Assembly: GCA_964644555.1 (NCBI GenBank)
Contig: CAZXWI010000021.1
Coordinates: 1-19,684 of the forward strand
Length of the DNA stretch: 19,684 bases
Origin: RUG14186 sp964644555
GTDB taxonomy: Bacteria > Bacillota > Clostridia > Eubacteriales > Anaerofustaceae
Reading direction: 5' to 3'
Positions 1 to 7,207 of the stretch are shown one piece after another (positions within the stretch are counted from its first letter, which is position 1; the number at the start of each line of letters is the position of its first letter). The position numbers and the translations under genes were made by a program. The notes below the pieces were generated by a model that saw only the letters and a list, made by a program, of their open reading frames with translations, searched no databases and was not told the DNA's origin.

Positions 1-217
1 ATTTATTTTACATGAGTTAAATTTCACATTTAAAATTTATGACGGCACTTTATAAAAAATTAAAAATCATTTAAAATTTACATCATTTGAGAATTTGTGC
101 TCAAAACCGATTCGTTTTCGCAAATTATGTATTTTACAGCCGAAATTGGGAATTTGAAAGATTTTTTATTGTCAAATTTATTTAATATCACTTCTATTTG
201 TGGTAAACTAAATCAGA

Positions 218-223
218 TATAAT
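218..223 (+). promoter_or_regulatory. Possible -10 box upstream of pnp
   Basis: A perfect TATAAT lies 67 bases before the pnp start codon. The sequence 17 bases upstream (TATTTG) is a poor -35 match and there is no TGn extension, so this is only a plausible promoter. The rest of positions 1-217 is very AT-rich. I see no gene or RNA there. Confidence 0.35.
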
Positions 224-249
224 AAAGAACTTAAAAAAATGCCCGTACA

Positions 250-271
250 AGGCTACGGAAGCCTCTTTTTT
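250..271 (+). terminator. Short U-tailed hairpin in the pnp leader
   Basis: AGGCT (250-254) pairs perfectly with AGCCT (260-264) around a 5-base loop, followed by six T (266-271). An A-run at 233-239 could pair with the T-run and extend the stem. It lies only 20 bases before the pnp start. It could be the terminator of an upstream transcript or, if the TATAAT at 218 is used, an attenuator inside the pnp leader. The stem is short, so termination may be weak. Confidence 0.45.
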
Positions 272-290
272 AGGTTAATAGGAGGAAATT

Positions 291-2444
291 TTGAAACAAG
301 TATTTAAAACAGATTTTGCAGGCAGACCGCTTAGCGTTGAAACCGGCGAATTGGCAAGATTGGCAAACGGCTCCGTATTTATTTCATACGGTGATACAAG
401 CGTTTTGGTTACTGCATGTATGTCAAAAGATGCAAAAGAGGGAATCGACTTTTTCCCACTCAGCGTTAACTACGAAGAAAAACTTTACTCGGTAGGTAAG
501 ATCCCCGGAGGATTCCTCAAAAGAGAAGGTAAAGCCAGCGATAAAGCAACCCTTTGCGCAAGACTTATCGACAGACCTTTAAGGCCTTTGTTTGATAAGG
601 GTTTCCGTAACGATGTTCAGGTTGTAGCAACCGTAATGAGCGTTGAATATGATAACTTGCCCGAAATCACAGCTTTAATAGGTTCTTCTTTGGCACTTTG
701 CATTTCGGATATTCCTTTCGACGGCCCTGTAGGTGCAGTTCATATGGGTCTTGTTGACGGAGAACTTATCGTTAATCCGACAAGCGAACAAAGAAATGTG
801 AGCGATCTCAACCTTACTGTTGCAGGAACAAAAGATGCTGTTTTGATGGTAGAAGCAGGAGCTAATATCGTCAGCGAAGATATCATGATCAAAGCTATCC
901 TCACAGCACACGAAGAAATTAAAAAACTTGTTAAATTCCAAGAAGAGATTATTGCAGCAGTCGGCAAACCGAAAAAGGATATTCCTTATTACAGACCTTC
1001 TCAGGAAATTTACGATGCAATGCACGACGAAGCAGTTGAACTTCTCTCAGACGCATTAAAAGAAACCGATAAAGTTTTAAGAGATGAAAAAACAGATGCC
1101 GCAAGAGAATCTCTCATGGCTAAATATATTGAGATGTTCCCCGAAGGCAAACAGGATATAATCGATATCAGCACAAAAGTTCTTAAAGAACTTGTCAGAA
1201 AACATATTTCCGAGGATGGCATTCGCCCTGACGGCAGAAGCTTAACTCAGATAAGACCTATCACTTGCGAAGTAGGTAAACTCAGAAGAGTACATGGCAG
1301 CGGTATTTTCACCCGTGGAATGACACAGGTAATGTCGATAGTAACTCTCGGTGCATTAAGAGAAGAACAGATTCTCGATGGTCTTACGGAAGAAGATTCG
1401 AAACGATATATTCATCACTACAACTTCCCGCCTTATTCGGTAGGAGAAACAGGTGCAATGAGAGGCCCCGGTCGTAGAGAAATAGGCCATGGAGCTCTTG
1501 CCGAAAGAGCATTGGAGCCGGTTATTCCGTCAAATGACGATTTCCCGTATACAATCCGTGTTGTATCCGAGGTATTAAGCTCCAATGGTTCAACATCACA
1601 GGCGTCAGTATGCGGTAGCACTCTTTCGCTTATGGACGCAGGTGTTCCCATCAAAGCTCCTGTAGCAGGTATTGCAATGGGACTTATCAAAGAAGAAAAT
1701 ACAGTCAGCGTTCTTTCCGATATCCAAGGTATGGAAGACTTCTACGGCGATATGGACTTTAAGGTAGCGGGAACTGCGGAAGGTATTACAGCTATCCAAA
1801 TGGATATCAAGATTCACGGAATTGATGAAGAAATTCTTACAAAAGCACTTACTCAGGCAAGAGAGGGCAGACTCTTCATCCTCGGCAAAATGCACGAATG
1901 TATTGAGCAGCCAAGAAGCGATGTCTCCGAATTCGCTCCGAGAATCATCACAATGAAGATTCCCGTTGATAAGATTCGTGAAGTTATCGGAACAGGCGGA
2001 AAAGTTATCAACAAGATTATCGATGAAACAGGCGTTAAGATCGATATCGAGGACGATGGCACAGTATATATTGCTTCCGTTGATGCAAACGGCGGTGCAA
2101 AAGCTCAGAAGATGATAGAAAATATTGTAAAAGAGCTTGAAGTAGGTGAAATATTCACAGGTAAAGTTACCAGAATAATGAATATCGGTGCATTTGTGGA
2201 ATTGCCGAACGGTAAAGAAGGCTTGGTTCATATTTCAAAACTTTCTACCCAGCGAGTTGAAAATGTGGAAGATGTTGTTTCTATAGGAGATGAAATCGAA
2301 GTTAAAGTTATAGAAATAGACAAGCAGGGCAGAATAAACTTATCCAGAAAAGCACTTCTTCCCGGAGGAGAGGATGATAAACCCCGTGCTCCGAGAGATG
2401 ACAAAAAAAGACCTCACAACAACAGAAACAAGAAAGATAACTAA
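291..2444 (+). CDS. pnp: Polyribonucleotide nucleotidyltransferase (PNPase)
   Basis: PNPase is a cytoplasmic trimer that degrades RNA 3' to 5' by phosphorolysis, releasing nucleoside diphosphates; it acts in mRNA turnover. The 717-residue product is close to the usual 700-720. It shows a first RNase PH domain (about 10-145, with the FLKREGK loop near 75-81), a helical linker (about 240-305), a second catalytic RNase PH domain (about 320-530), a KH domain with VIGTGGKVI (565-573) and an S1 domain (about 620-688). By alignment from memory with E. coli, phosphate-binding SNGSTS (431-436) and catalytic D483, D489 and K491 are present. The tail after 690 is short, charged and rich in K, R and N. 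The start is TTG, with AGGAGG (280-285) five bases upstream. dut follows after one base. Family assignment is certain. Confidence 0.98.
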   Translation: MKQVFKTDFAGRPLSVETGELARLANGSVFISYGDTSVLVTACMSKDAKEGIDFFPLSVNYEEKLYSVGKIPGGFLKREGKASDKATLCARLIDRPLRPLFDKGFRNDVQVVATVMSVEYDNLPEITALIGSSLALCISDIPFDGPVGAVHMGLVDGELIVNPTSEQRNVSDLNLTVAGTKDAVLMVEAGANIVSEDIMIKAILTAHEEIKKLVKFQEEIIAAVGKPKKDIPYYRPSQEIYDAMHDEAVELLSDALKETDKVLRDEKTDAARESLMAKYIEMFPEGKQDIIDISTKVLKELVRKHISEDGIRPDGRSLTQIRPITCEVGKLRRVHGSGIFTRGMTQVMSIVTLGALREEQILDGLTEEDSKRYIHHYNFPPYSVGETGAMRGPGRREIGHGALAERALEPVIPSNDDFPYTIRVVSEVLSSNGSTSQASVCGSTLSLMDAGVPIKAPVAGIAMGLIKEENTVSVLSDIQGMEDFYGDMDFKVAGTAEGITAIQMDIKIHGIDEEILTKALTQAREGRLFILGKMHECIEQPRSDVSEFAPRIITMKIPVDKIREVIGTGGKVINKIIDETGVKIDIEDDGTVYIASVDANGGAKAQKMIENIVKELEVGEIFTGKVTRIMNIGAFVELPNGKEGLVHISKLSTQRVENVEDVVSIGDEIEVKVIEIDKQGRINLSRKALLPGGEDDKPRAPRDDKKRPHNNRNKKDN

Positions 2445-2445
2445 A

Positions 2446-2889
2446 ATGGATAAAGTAACCGTCAGAATAGTCAATAAATCAGCCTTCGGACTTCCCGAAT
2501 ATGCAACAGAGGGTTCAAGCGGATGCGATTTAAGGGCAAATATCAATGAAAGTATTGTTATAAAGCCACTGGAGCGTATCGCCATACCCACGGGGCTGTT
2601 CATTGAGCTGCCTTTAGGATACGAAGCGCAAATTCGTTCACGAAGCGGACTCACCCTTAAGCACGGTATTGTTGTGGCAAACGGAATCGGCACCATAGAC
2701 AGCGATTATCGCGGAGAAATATGTATAATTCTCGTTAATATCTCAAACGAAGATTACGAAATTCTCCCAAATGAAAAAATAGCTCAAATGGTAATATCAA
2801 AATATGAAAGAGCCGAGTTCGAATTGTGCGAAACATTGGAAGATACCCAAAGAGGAAGCGGCGGTTTCGGACACAGTGGTAAATTGTAA
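2446..2889 (+). CDS. dut: dUTP diphosphatase (dUTPase)
   Basis: This trimeric enzyme hydrolyses dUTP to dUMP and pyrophosphate, keeping uracil out of DNA and feeding dTMP synthesis. All five family motifs are present in the 147-residue product: GSSGCDL (23-29), RSRSGL (64-69), GTIDSDYRGE (82-91, catalytic D85), KIAQMV (111-116) and the C-terminal RGSGGFGHSG (136-145), which closes over the active site. I chose ATG 2446, one base after the pnp stop, because the length then matches the family, although its upstream sequence is a poor ribosome binding site. An in-frame ATG at 2374, inside pnp, has a strong GGAGGAG five bases away and would add 24 charged residues. Translation is probably coupled to pnp either way. 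Confidence 0.95.
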   Translation: MDKVTVRIVNKSAFGLPEYATEGSSGCDLRANINESIVIKPLERIAIPTGLFIELPLGYEAQIRSRSGLTLKHGIVVANGIGTIDSDYRGEICIILVNISNEDYEILPNEKIAQMVISKYERAEFELCETLEDTQRGSGGFGHSGKL

Positions 2890-2895
2890 TAATTC

Positions 2896-2933
2896 TATTT
2901 CACCCCGTATATAATACTATACGGGGTGAAATA
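2896..2933 (+). promoter_or_regulatory. Perfect 16-bp hairpin masking the ymxH ribosome binding site
   Basis: The arms at 2896-2911 and 2918-2933 are exact reverse complements around a 6-base loop. No T-run follows on either strand, so it is not a standard intrinsic terminator. The right arm contains GGGGTG (2923-2928), the only Shine-Dalgarno-like sequence for the ATG at 2938, nine bases further on. When folded, this hairpin should hide the ribosome binding site. It could also protect the 3' end of the upstream pnp-dut message. Confidence 0.7.
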
Positions 2934-2937
2934 AAAT

Positions 2938-3171
2938 ATGATGCTTTTCAGCGGAAAGAATAAAACGATTATTGATATTACAACTGGCGAAAAGCTCGGG
3001 TATTTGAAAAATTGTGATATCGATATTGACGAAAAAAACGGAATCATAAAATCATTGATAATTCCCAAAAGCAAACTAAACGCAATATTCATGCAATCGG
3101 AAGATTATATAGAAATAACATGGAATAAGATAGTGAAGATAGGAACCGATACGATACTTATCAAACTATAG
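2938..3171 (+). CDS. ymxH: YlmC/YmxH family sporulation protein (PRC-barrel)
   Basis: The 77-residue protein matches the small YlmC/YmxH family found in endospore formers: an N-terminal MMLFSGK, then IIDITTGEKLGYLKNCDIDID, a turn, and a strand-rich C-terminal half ending in KIGTDTILIKL. The fold is PRC-barrel-like; the molecular role is not known to me. Context favours YmxH, since in Bacillus ymxH sits between pnp and the dapG aspartokinase gene, as here. The dipicolinate synthase genes that separate them in Bacillus are absent. Two consecutive ATG codons (2938, 2941) could start it. Its ribosome binding site lies in a strong hairpin. The stop codon is followed at once by the AGGAGG of the next gene. 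Confidence 0.85.
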   Translation: MMLFSGKNKTIIDITTGEKLGYLKNCDIDIDEKNGIIKSLIIPKSKLNAIFMQSEDYIEITWNKIVKIGTDTILIKL

Positions 3172-3183
3172 AGGAGGCAAATT

Positions 3184-4371
3184 ATGCAGGTAATAGTTCA
3201 AAAATACGGTGGAACAAGCGTAAACTCGGAAGAAAAACGCCTTCACATAATTCAAAATGCAAAGGAAGTCATAAATGAGGGGTTTTGTCCTGTCATTGTG
3301 GTATCCGCAATGGGAAGATTTCCGGCACCTTACGCAACCGATTCGCTTTTATCTTTGGTAAGTAATGAAAATGATAACAGACGAAATAAAGATATGCTCA
3401 TATCATGCGGTGAAATAATTTCGGCTGTTGTTATTTCGGATATTCTTTGCAGTAACGGAGTCAAGGCATTGCCTTTAAGCGGTGCTCAGGCAGGCTTAAT
3501 CACCGACGATAATTACGGTGAAGCGGACATTATAGAATTTAAGACCGACTACATAACTTCGCTTATAAAAAAGGGTATCGTACCTGTTGTTGCAGGATTC
3601 CAAGGCATTACCAAAGACGGTAATATCACCACCCTCGGAAGAGGCGGCAGCGATACCACAGCCACAGCTCTTGGAGCGGCTCTTAAAGCACACAGCGTAG
3701 AGATATATACCGATGTTGACGGAATAATGCAAGCAGATCCGAATATAGTTGAGGATGCAAAGATATTTTCTAAAATCCGTTATGAAGATATATATCTTAT
3801 GGCATCATCGGGCGCAAAAGTAATTCACCCGAGAGCTATAGAGTATGCACAGAATGCCAATATAGATGTAAGCATTTTAAATGCAGATAAACCGAGAAGC
3901 TATTCTCATACAGTTATCACGGGAGATATCAATCACGAAGAAAACAAAATGTTCAGTGCTGTAACGAGTTTGAGTGCAAGAACACAGGTAAATACCGAAT
4001 GTGAAAGCGTGGGAATTCAAAATAAAATGCTCACCGAAATTGCAAATTGCGGCATAAGCATCGATATGATAAATATTTTCAATAACAAAAGCGTATTTAT
4101 AATCGATGAGGGCAAAACAGCTCAACTCAAAGATAAACTTGATGAATTAAACATAAATTACAGTGTAAAATCGGGCTTTTCGAAAATATCGTCACTGAGT
4201 GATAAAATACACGGTATCCCCGGTGTTATGGCAAAAATGATAAATATACTCTATGAAAATGATATAGAGGTTTATCAATCCAGCGACTCCAATCGAAGTA
4301 TTGCCCTTTTGGTCAGAGAAGAAGATGCGAAAAATGCGGTTAATTTGCTTTATAAATTGATGAATGAATAA
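3184..4371 (+). CDS. dapG: Aspartate kinase
   Basis: Aspartokinase phosphorylates L-aspartate with ATP, the first step toward lysine/diaminopimelate, threonine and methionine. The 395-residue protein has the family motifs KYGGTSV (7-13), VSAMGR (40-45), GRGGSDTTATALG (152-164), IYTDVDGIMQADP (174-186) and SSGAKVIHPRAIEYA (208-222). Two ACT-type regulatory segments follow (about 257-330 and 338-395), with GIPGVMAKM in the second. This length and layout match the monofunctional Bacillus DapG/LysC group. Synteny with pnp and ymxH suggests dapG, but which end product inhibits it cannot be read from sequence. AGGAGG (3172-3177) precedes ATG by six bases, and a U-tailed hairpin follows the gene. 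Confidence 0.95.
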   Translation: MQVIVQKYGGTSVNSEEKRLHIIQNAKEVINEGFCPVIVVSAMGRFPAPYATDSLLSLVSNENDNRRNKDMLISCGEIISAVVISDILCSNGVKALPLSGAQAGLITDDNYGEADIIEFKTDYITSLIKKGIVPVVAGFQGITKDGNITTLGRGGSDTTATALGAALKAHSVEIYTDVDGIMQADPNIVEDAKIFSKIRYEDIYLMASSGAKVIHPRAIEYAQNANIDVSILNADKPRSYSHTVITGDINHEENKMFSAVTSLSARTQVNTECESVGIQNKMLTEIANCGISIDMINIFNNKSVFIIDEGKTAQLKDKLDELNINYSVKSGFSKISSLSDKIHGIPGVMAKMINILYENDIEVYQSSDSNRSIALLVREEDAKNAVNLLYKLMNE

Positions 4372-4375
4372 ATTT

Positions 4376-4405
4376 AAGCTACAGCATTATAATGCTGTAG
4401 CTTTT
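4376..4405 (+). terminator. Intrinsic terminator after the pnp-dut-ymxH-dapG run
   Basis: AAGCTACAGCAT (4376-4387) pairs perfectly with ATGCTGTAGCTT (4392-4403) around a TATA loop, and a T-run follows. It starts four bases after the aspartokinase stop codon. Confidence 0.85.
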
Positions 4406-4455
4406 ATTCATTTGATAGTTGTTATCATATTTAAAATACACAAATCACCAAATAA

Positions 4456-4489
4456 AAATAAGCCGCCGAAAATTTTAGGCGGCTTATTT
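4456..4489 (-). terminator. Intrinsic terminator for the minus-strand hydrolase gene
   Basis: Perfect 12-bp stem: 4456-4467 pairs with 4478-4489 around a 10-base AT loop. On the minus strand the GC-rich stem is followed by a T-rich tail (complement of 4450-4458). It lies just beyond the stop codon of the minus-strand gene at 4513. Confidence 0.8.
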
Positions 4490-4512
4490 ACGATAATCTT
4501 ATAACAATCAAT

Positions 4513-5139
4513 TTATAAAAATCTAAACTTTCTCAAACACATACGAATGTCATTAACGAATCTATCTGTTATAGTTTGCAAGCGGCTTTTACCGAATTTG
4601 TATTCATATAGGCACTCGGCAAGCTCGCCGACTGTGCCTTCGTATTTTATGCTTACTCCATGAATCTGCGCAAAATTTTGAGGGTGCATAAGCCCCGGTT
4701 CAAATGGTAAATCCACAGTATCGATATTTTTTAGTATTTCTGCAACAAATTCGGAGCAAAAGTAGAATGTTTCTCTCTTTTTATATTTACCGAGTTTACA
4801 ATAAACCAAGCCCAAAACATTATAATGATAATCACCTCGTTTTTTGAGCATTTCTTCGGCTTGTTGTTTTGCCTTTTCGTATGACTCATCATCAACGGAT
4901 AAGCTCAAAAGCATACACGGTGTTTTGGGGTGCAAAACAAAATAGCCTTTAAGCAAATGTTCGCTTATAAGACCTCCGGGGAAAGGCAGCTTCGGATATT
5001 TTCGCCCAAAGCTGCACATTGTTTCGAGATTTTCGTCAAATGCAACGGAAGAATGAGTATAATTCTCTTTTGTGCATAGTTTTATAACAGTCGACAGCAT
5101 CGTGGTGGAGCGACTGAGAAGTATATAAATATTTTTCAT
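4513..5139 (-). CDS. Putative permuted papain-like (YiiX/NlpC-P60-type) hydrolase
   Basis: The 208-residue product has the hallmarks of circularly permuted papain-fold amidases related to NlpC/P60: a conserved histidine near the N-terminus in YTHSSVAFD (H29) and a cysteine after it in FYFCSEFVAEIL (C128), the reverse of the classical Cys-His order. The middle has a long helical stretch (about 85-100). No signal peptide or membrane segment is seen, so it is probably cytoplasmic. Family members have varied or unknown substrates (cell-wall peptides, lipids), and I cannot name one here. The gene is monocistronic, divergent from ytvI, and has its own terminator. The start has only a weak GGGAT ribosome binding site. 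The fold call is moderately sure; the function is unknown. Confidence 0.6.
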   Translation of the reverse strand: MKNIYILLSRSTTMLSTVIKLCTKENYTHSSVAFDENLETMCSFGRKYPKLPFPGGLISEHLLKGYFVLHPKTPCMLLSLSVDDESYEKAKQQAEEMLKKRGDYHYNVLGLVYCKLGKYKKRETFYFCSEFVAEILKNIDTVDLPFEPGLMHPQNFAQIHGVSIKYEGTVGELAECLYEYKFGKSRLQTITDRFVNDIRMCLRKFRFL

Positions 5140-5192
5140 ATATAAAGTATCCCGTATAATGACTAAACATAAAATAGTAAAATGTTTAATTC

Positions 5193-5198
5193 ATTATA
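5193..5198 (-). promoter_or_regulatory. Extended -10 promoter for the minus-strand hydrolase gene
   Basis: On the minus strand, TATAAT is preceded by TGC, giving a TGn extended -10, about 54 bases before the gene's start codon. The -35 region (TGAAGT) is poor, which is tolerated in extended -10 promoters. Confidence 0.5.
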
Positions 5199-5297
5199 GC
5201 ACACAACTGCTATATACTTCATTTATTTTACATTAAAATTAACAAACGGTTATATTTTTTTTACTTTTCGTTTCCTGTAGAAAATAAAAAAAAGCTA

Positions 5298-5306
5298 TGA
5301 TATAAT
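5298..5306 (+). promoter_or_regulatory. Extended -10 promoter of ytvI
   Basis: TGA then TATAAT (5301-5306) forms an extended -10 element. A TAGAAA at 5278-5283, 17 bases upstream, matches four of six -35 positions. The ytvI start codon is about 40 bases downstream. Confidence 0.6.
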
Positions 5307-5345
5307 TTATACATACAAAATCATCTGAGAAGGATATTCATAAAA

Positions 5346-6422
5346 ATGAAAACATCACAACAAAAAGATTTTTTGATCAATATACTGTTTTGGGCGTTTT
5401 GGATTGCCGTTGCTTTCTTGGGAATAAAATACATACTTCCTATTACTATTCCGTTTATTTTGGGATTTTTGGTGGCAGCGTTGGTAGTAAAAATATCCAA
5501 GAAAATAAAGTTCCAAAATAAAGCGGTGCGTATTATTCTTACAATCTTATTTTACGGTACTGTAGGGCTTTTGATAGCACTTCTGCTCATAGAAGGCTTT
5601 TCTTCGCTGTACGATTTGGTATTAAAGCTTCCCACATTCTACGAAAAAAGCATTTCCCCGTCTTTTGAGCAATTATCGAAATGGGCGAAAGTTACATTTG
5701 CAAATTTGGATCCGGACATACAAAATGCACTCGGTATGTTGTTTGATGCAATAACATCGACTTTTAAGAGTTTATTCGGACTTGTATCTAACTTTATCAT
5801 ATCCATTGTTTCCGGTGCTGTAACGGCAGTTCCTTCGTTATTTTTAAGTACATTGGCAATGCTGATATGTACATTCTTCTTTGTTGTTGATTTTGAAAAA
5901 ATAAATGAATTTTACACGAAATATATTCCCGAAAAAGGAAAGAATATTGTCGGGGAAATAATTTATTATTTGAAAAACACATTATTCGTTGTTATAAAAT
6001 CATATCTTATTATAATGTGCTTGACTTTTACGGAATTGTTCATATTGTTTATGCTATTCGGCATAGACAATGCGTTTGTCATAGCAATTATAATCGCCAT
6101 ATTTGATATAATGCCTATATTGGGAACGGGAGGAATCGTAATTCCGTGGGCTGTGATTTCATTTATCATGGGTAATCCGCTAATGGGTATAAAACTTATT
6201 ATAATCTACGGCATAATTACCGTTGTTCGAAATTATGTTGAGCCTAAAATCGTCGGAGTTCAGTTGGGGCTTCACCCGATTATCACATTGGTTTCGATGT
6301 TTATCGGGCTTAGGCTGTTTGGTTTCTTGGGATTGTTCGGATGCCCTGTTGCGATATCATTTTTTTGGAAAAAGTATAAAGAACAAAATGCAGAACAAGC
6401 CGATGAAGAACAAATTGCTTAA
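5346..6422 (+). CDS. ytvI: YtvI-like sporulation integral membrane protein (AI-2E transporter superfamily)
   Basis: This 358-residue polytopic membrane protein belongs to the AI-2E/PerM-type exporter superfamily. Hydrophobic segments lie at about 10-50, 60-83, 145-182, 215-235 and 240-345, with a soluble region at about 85-140. The C-terminal signature, PILGTGGIVIPW then RNYVEPKIVG, LGLHPIITL and LRLFGFLGLFG, resembles the Bacillus sporulation protein YtvI more than the autoinducer or Na+/H+ antiporter branches. Its substrate and exact sporulation role are not established. AAGGAT lies about ten bases before ATG. The gene has its own extended -10 promoter and is followed by a hairpin that precedes the next gene's ribosome binding site. 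Superfamily assignment is secure; the YtvI subfamily is probable. Confidence 0.85.
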   Translation: MKTSQQKDFLINILFWAFWIAVAFLGIKYILPITIPFILGFLVAALVVKISKKIKFQNKAVRIILTILFYGTVGLLIALLLIEGFSSLYDLVLKLPTFYEKSISPSFEQLSKWAKVTFANLDPDIQNALGMLFDAITSTFKSLFGLVSNFIISIVSGAVTAVPSLFLSTLAMLICTFFFVVDFEKINEFYTKYIPEKGKNIVGEIIYYLKNTLFVVIKSYLIIMCLTFTELFILFMLFGIDNAFVIAIIIAIFDIMPILGTGGIVIPWAVISFIMGNPLMGIKLIIIYGIITVVRNYVEPKIVGVQLGLHPIITLVSMFIGLRLFGFLGLFGCPVAISFFWKKYKEQNAEQADEEQIA

Positions 6423-6430
6423 TTTCGACA

Positions 6431-6464
6431 ATGCACAAGGCAGAATGCTTTGTGCATAATTTTT
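6431..6464 (+). terminator. U-tailed hairpin between ytvI and the TIM-barrel gene
   Basis: ATGCACAAGGCA (6431-6442) pairs with TGCTTTGTGCAT (6446-6457), with one G-T wobble and a GAA loop, and five T (6460-6464) follow. The next gene's AAGGAG begins six bases later and no promoter is visible between them. The hairpin is therefore probably a partial terminator or attenuator that lowers expression of the downstream gene relative to ytvI. Confidence 0.7.
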
Positions 6465-6482
6465 ACGATAAGGAGAATGATA

Positions 6483-7151
6483 ATGACAGATAAGAAAAAT
6501 TTCATGCCCAGAATAGAGAGTGTATTAAGGCACAATATTTTAGAAATGCCCCAAGAAATTTATTCCTGTACGGGAATAGTCATATACGGAAAACGAATCA
6601 AATCATTAGTGTTTTCAACGGATTTGGCAATCATACGAAACTGCAATGCCGATGCTGTTTTTGCCGTATATCCGTTTACACCTCAGCAGGCTATCAGCAA
6701 TGCCATAATTCAGGCTTCGTACATTCCGGTGTTTTGCGGAGTTGGCGGAGGCACTACTCAAGGACTCCGTACTGTAAATTTAGCAAACGATGCCGAAGCT
6801 CAGGGGGCTATGGGCATTGTATTGAATGCTCCAATATCAAACGAAAATTTAAAGATGGTGTACGATACGGTGGATATCCCCGTAATAATCACAGTTGTCA
6901 ATGAAAATACCGACATTTATGCAAGGCTTGAGTCGGGAGCTGCTATATTGAATGTGGCAGGTGGTGCAAACACACCGAGTATAGTTGAAAAAATAAGAAA
7001 AGATTTTCCCGATGTGCCTATAATAGCATCGGGCGGTAATGAACCCGACAGCATATTGAGAACCATAGAAGCAGGAGCCAATGCCATAACATATACTCCT
7101 CCGACAACGCAGGTATTGTTTAAATCTTTGATGAATAAATACAGAGAATAA
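6483..7151 (+). CDS. Uncharacterised TIM-barrel protein
   Basis: The 222-residue protein has the repeated beta-alpha pattern of a TIM barrel: LVFSTDLAI (42-50), ADAVFAVYPF (56-65), IPVFCGVGGG (81-90), AMGIVLNAP (109-117), IPVIITVV (132-139), GAAILNVAGG (152-161), VPIIASGG (178-185) and GANAITYTPP (198-207). The late GG and GAN motifs look like a phosphate-binding site. Similar Firmicutes proteins are often labelled only 'hydrolase'; I know of no established reaction. I chose ATG 6483 because AAGGAG (6470-6475) is seven bases away; the in-frame ATG 6477 would be one base away. It sits between ytvI and ddh, separated by a hairpin on one side and a promoter on the other. Confidence 0.75.
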   Translation: MTDKKNFMPRIESVLRHNILEMPQEIYSCTGIVIYGKRIKSLVFSTDLAIIRNCNADAVFAVYPFTPQQAISNAIIQASYIPVFCGVGGGTTQGLRTVNLANDAEAQGAMGIVLNAPISNENLKMVYDTVDIPVIITVVNENTDIYARLESGAAILNVAGGANTPSIVEKIRKDFPDVPIIASGGNEPDSILRTIEAGANAITYTPPTTQVLFKSLMNKYRE

Positions 7152-7171
7152 TTACAAAATCAATTCTATTG

Positions 7172-7180
7172 TGTTATAAT
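7172..7180 (+). promoter_or_regulatory. Extended -10 promoter of ddh
   Basis: TGT then TATAAT (7175-7180) forms an extended -10. ATTACA (7151-7156), 18 bases upstream, matches four of six -35 positions. It lies 28 bases before the ddh start, so ddh has its own promoter. Confidence 0.65.
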
Positions 7181-7207
7181 AAGCATTATTTTCAGGAGGA
7201 AGTGTTT

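Noticed and set aside
1605..2231. Long minus-strand open frame (208 codons) inside pnp
   Set aside because: It is antisense to the conserved catalytic, KH and S1 parts of PNPase; composition is Phe- and Cys-rich, as expected from a shadow frame.
2895..3092. Minus-strand open frame of 65 codons opposite ymxH
   Set aside because: It runs through the hairpin and antisense to a recognisable gene, has no ribosome binding site and no family-like sequence.
3172..3183. Lysine riboswitch before the aspartokinase gene
   Set aside because: Only 12 bases separate it from ymxH, and no lysine riboswitch core was seen in the upstream sequence.
6450..6482. Upstream in-frame extension of the TIM-barrel gene (alternative starts at 6450 and 6477)
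   Set aside because: The first lies inside the terminator hairpin and the second is one base from the ribosome binding site; 6483 has proper spacing.
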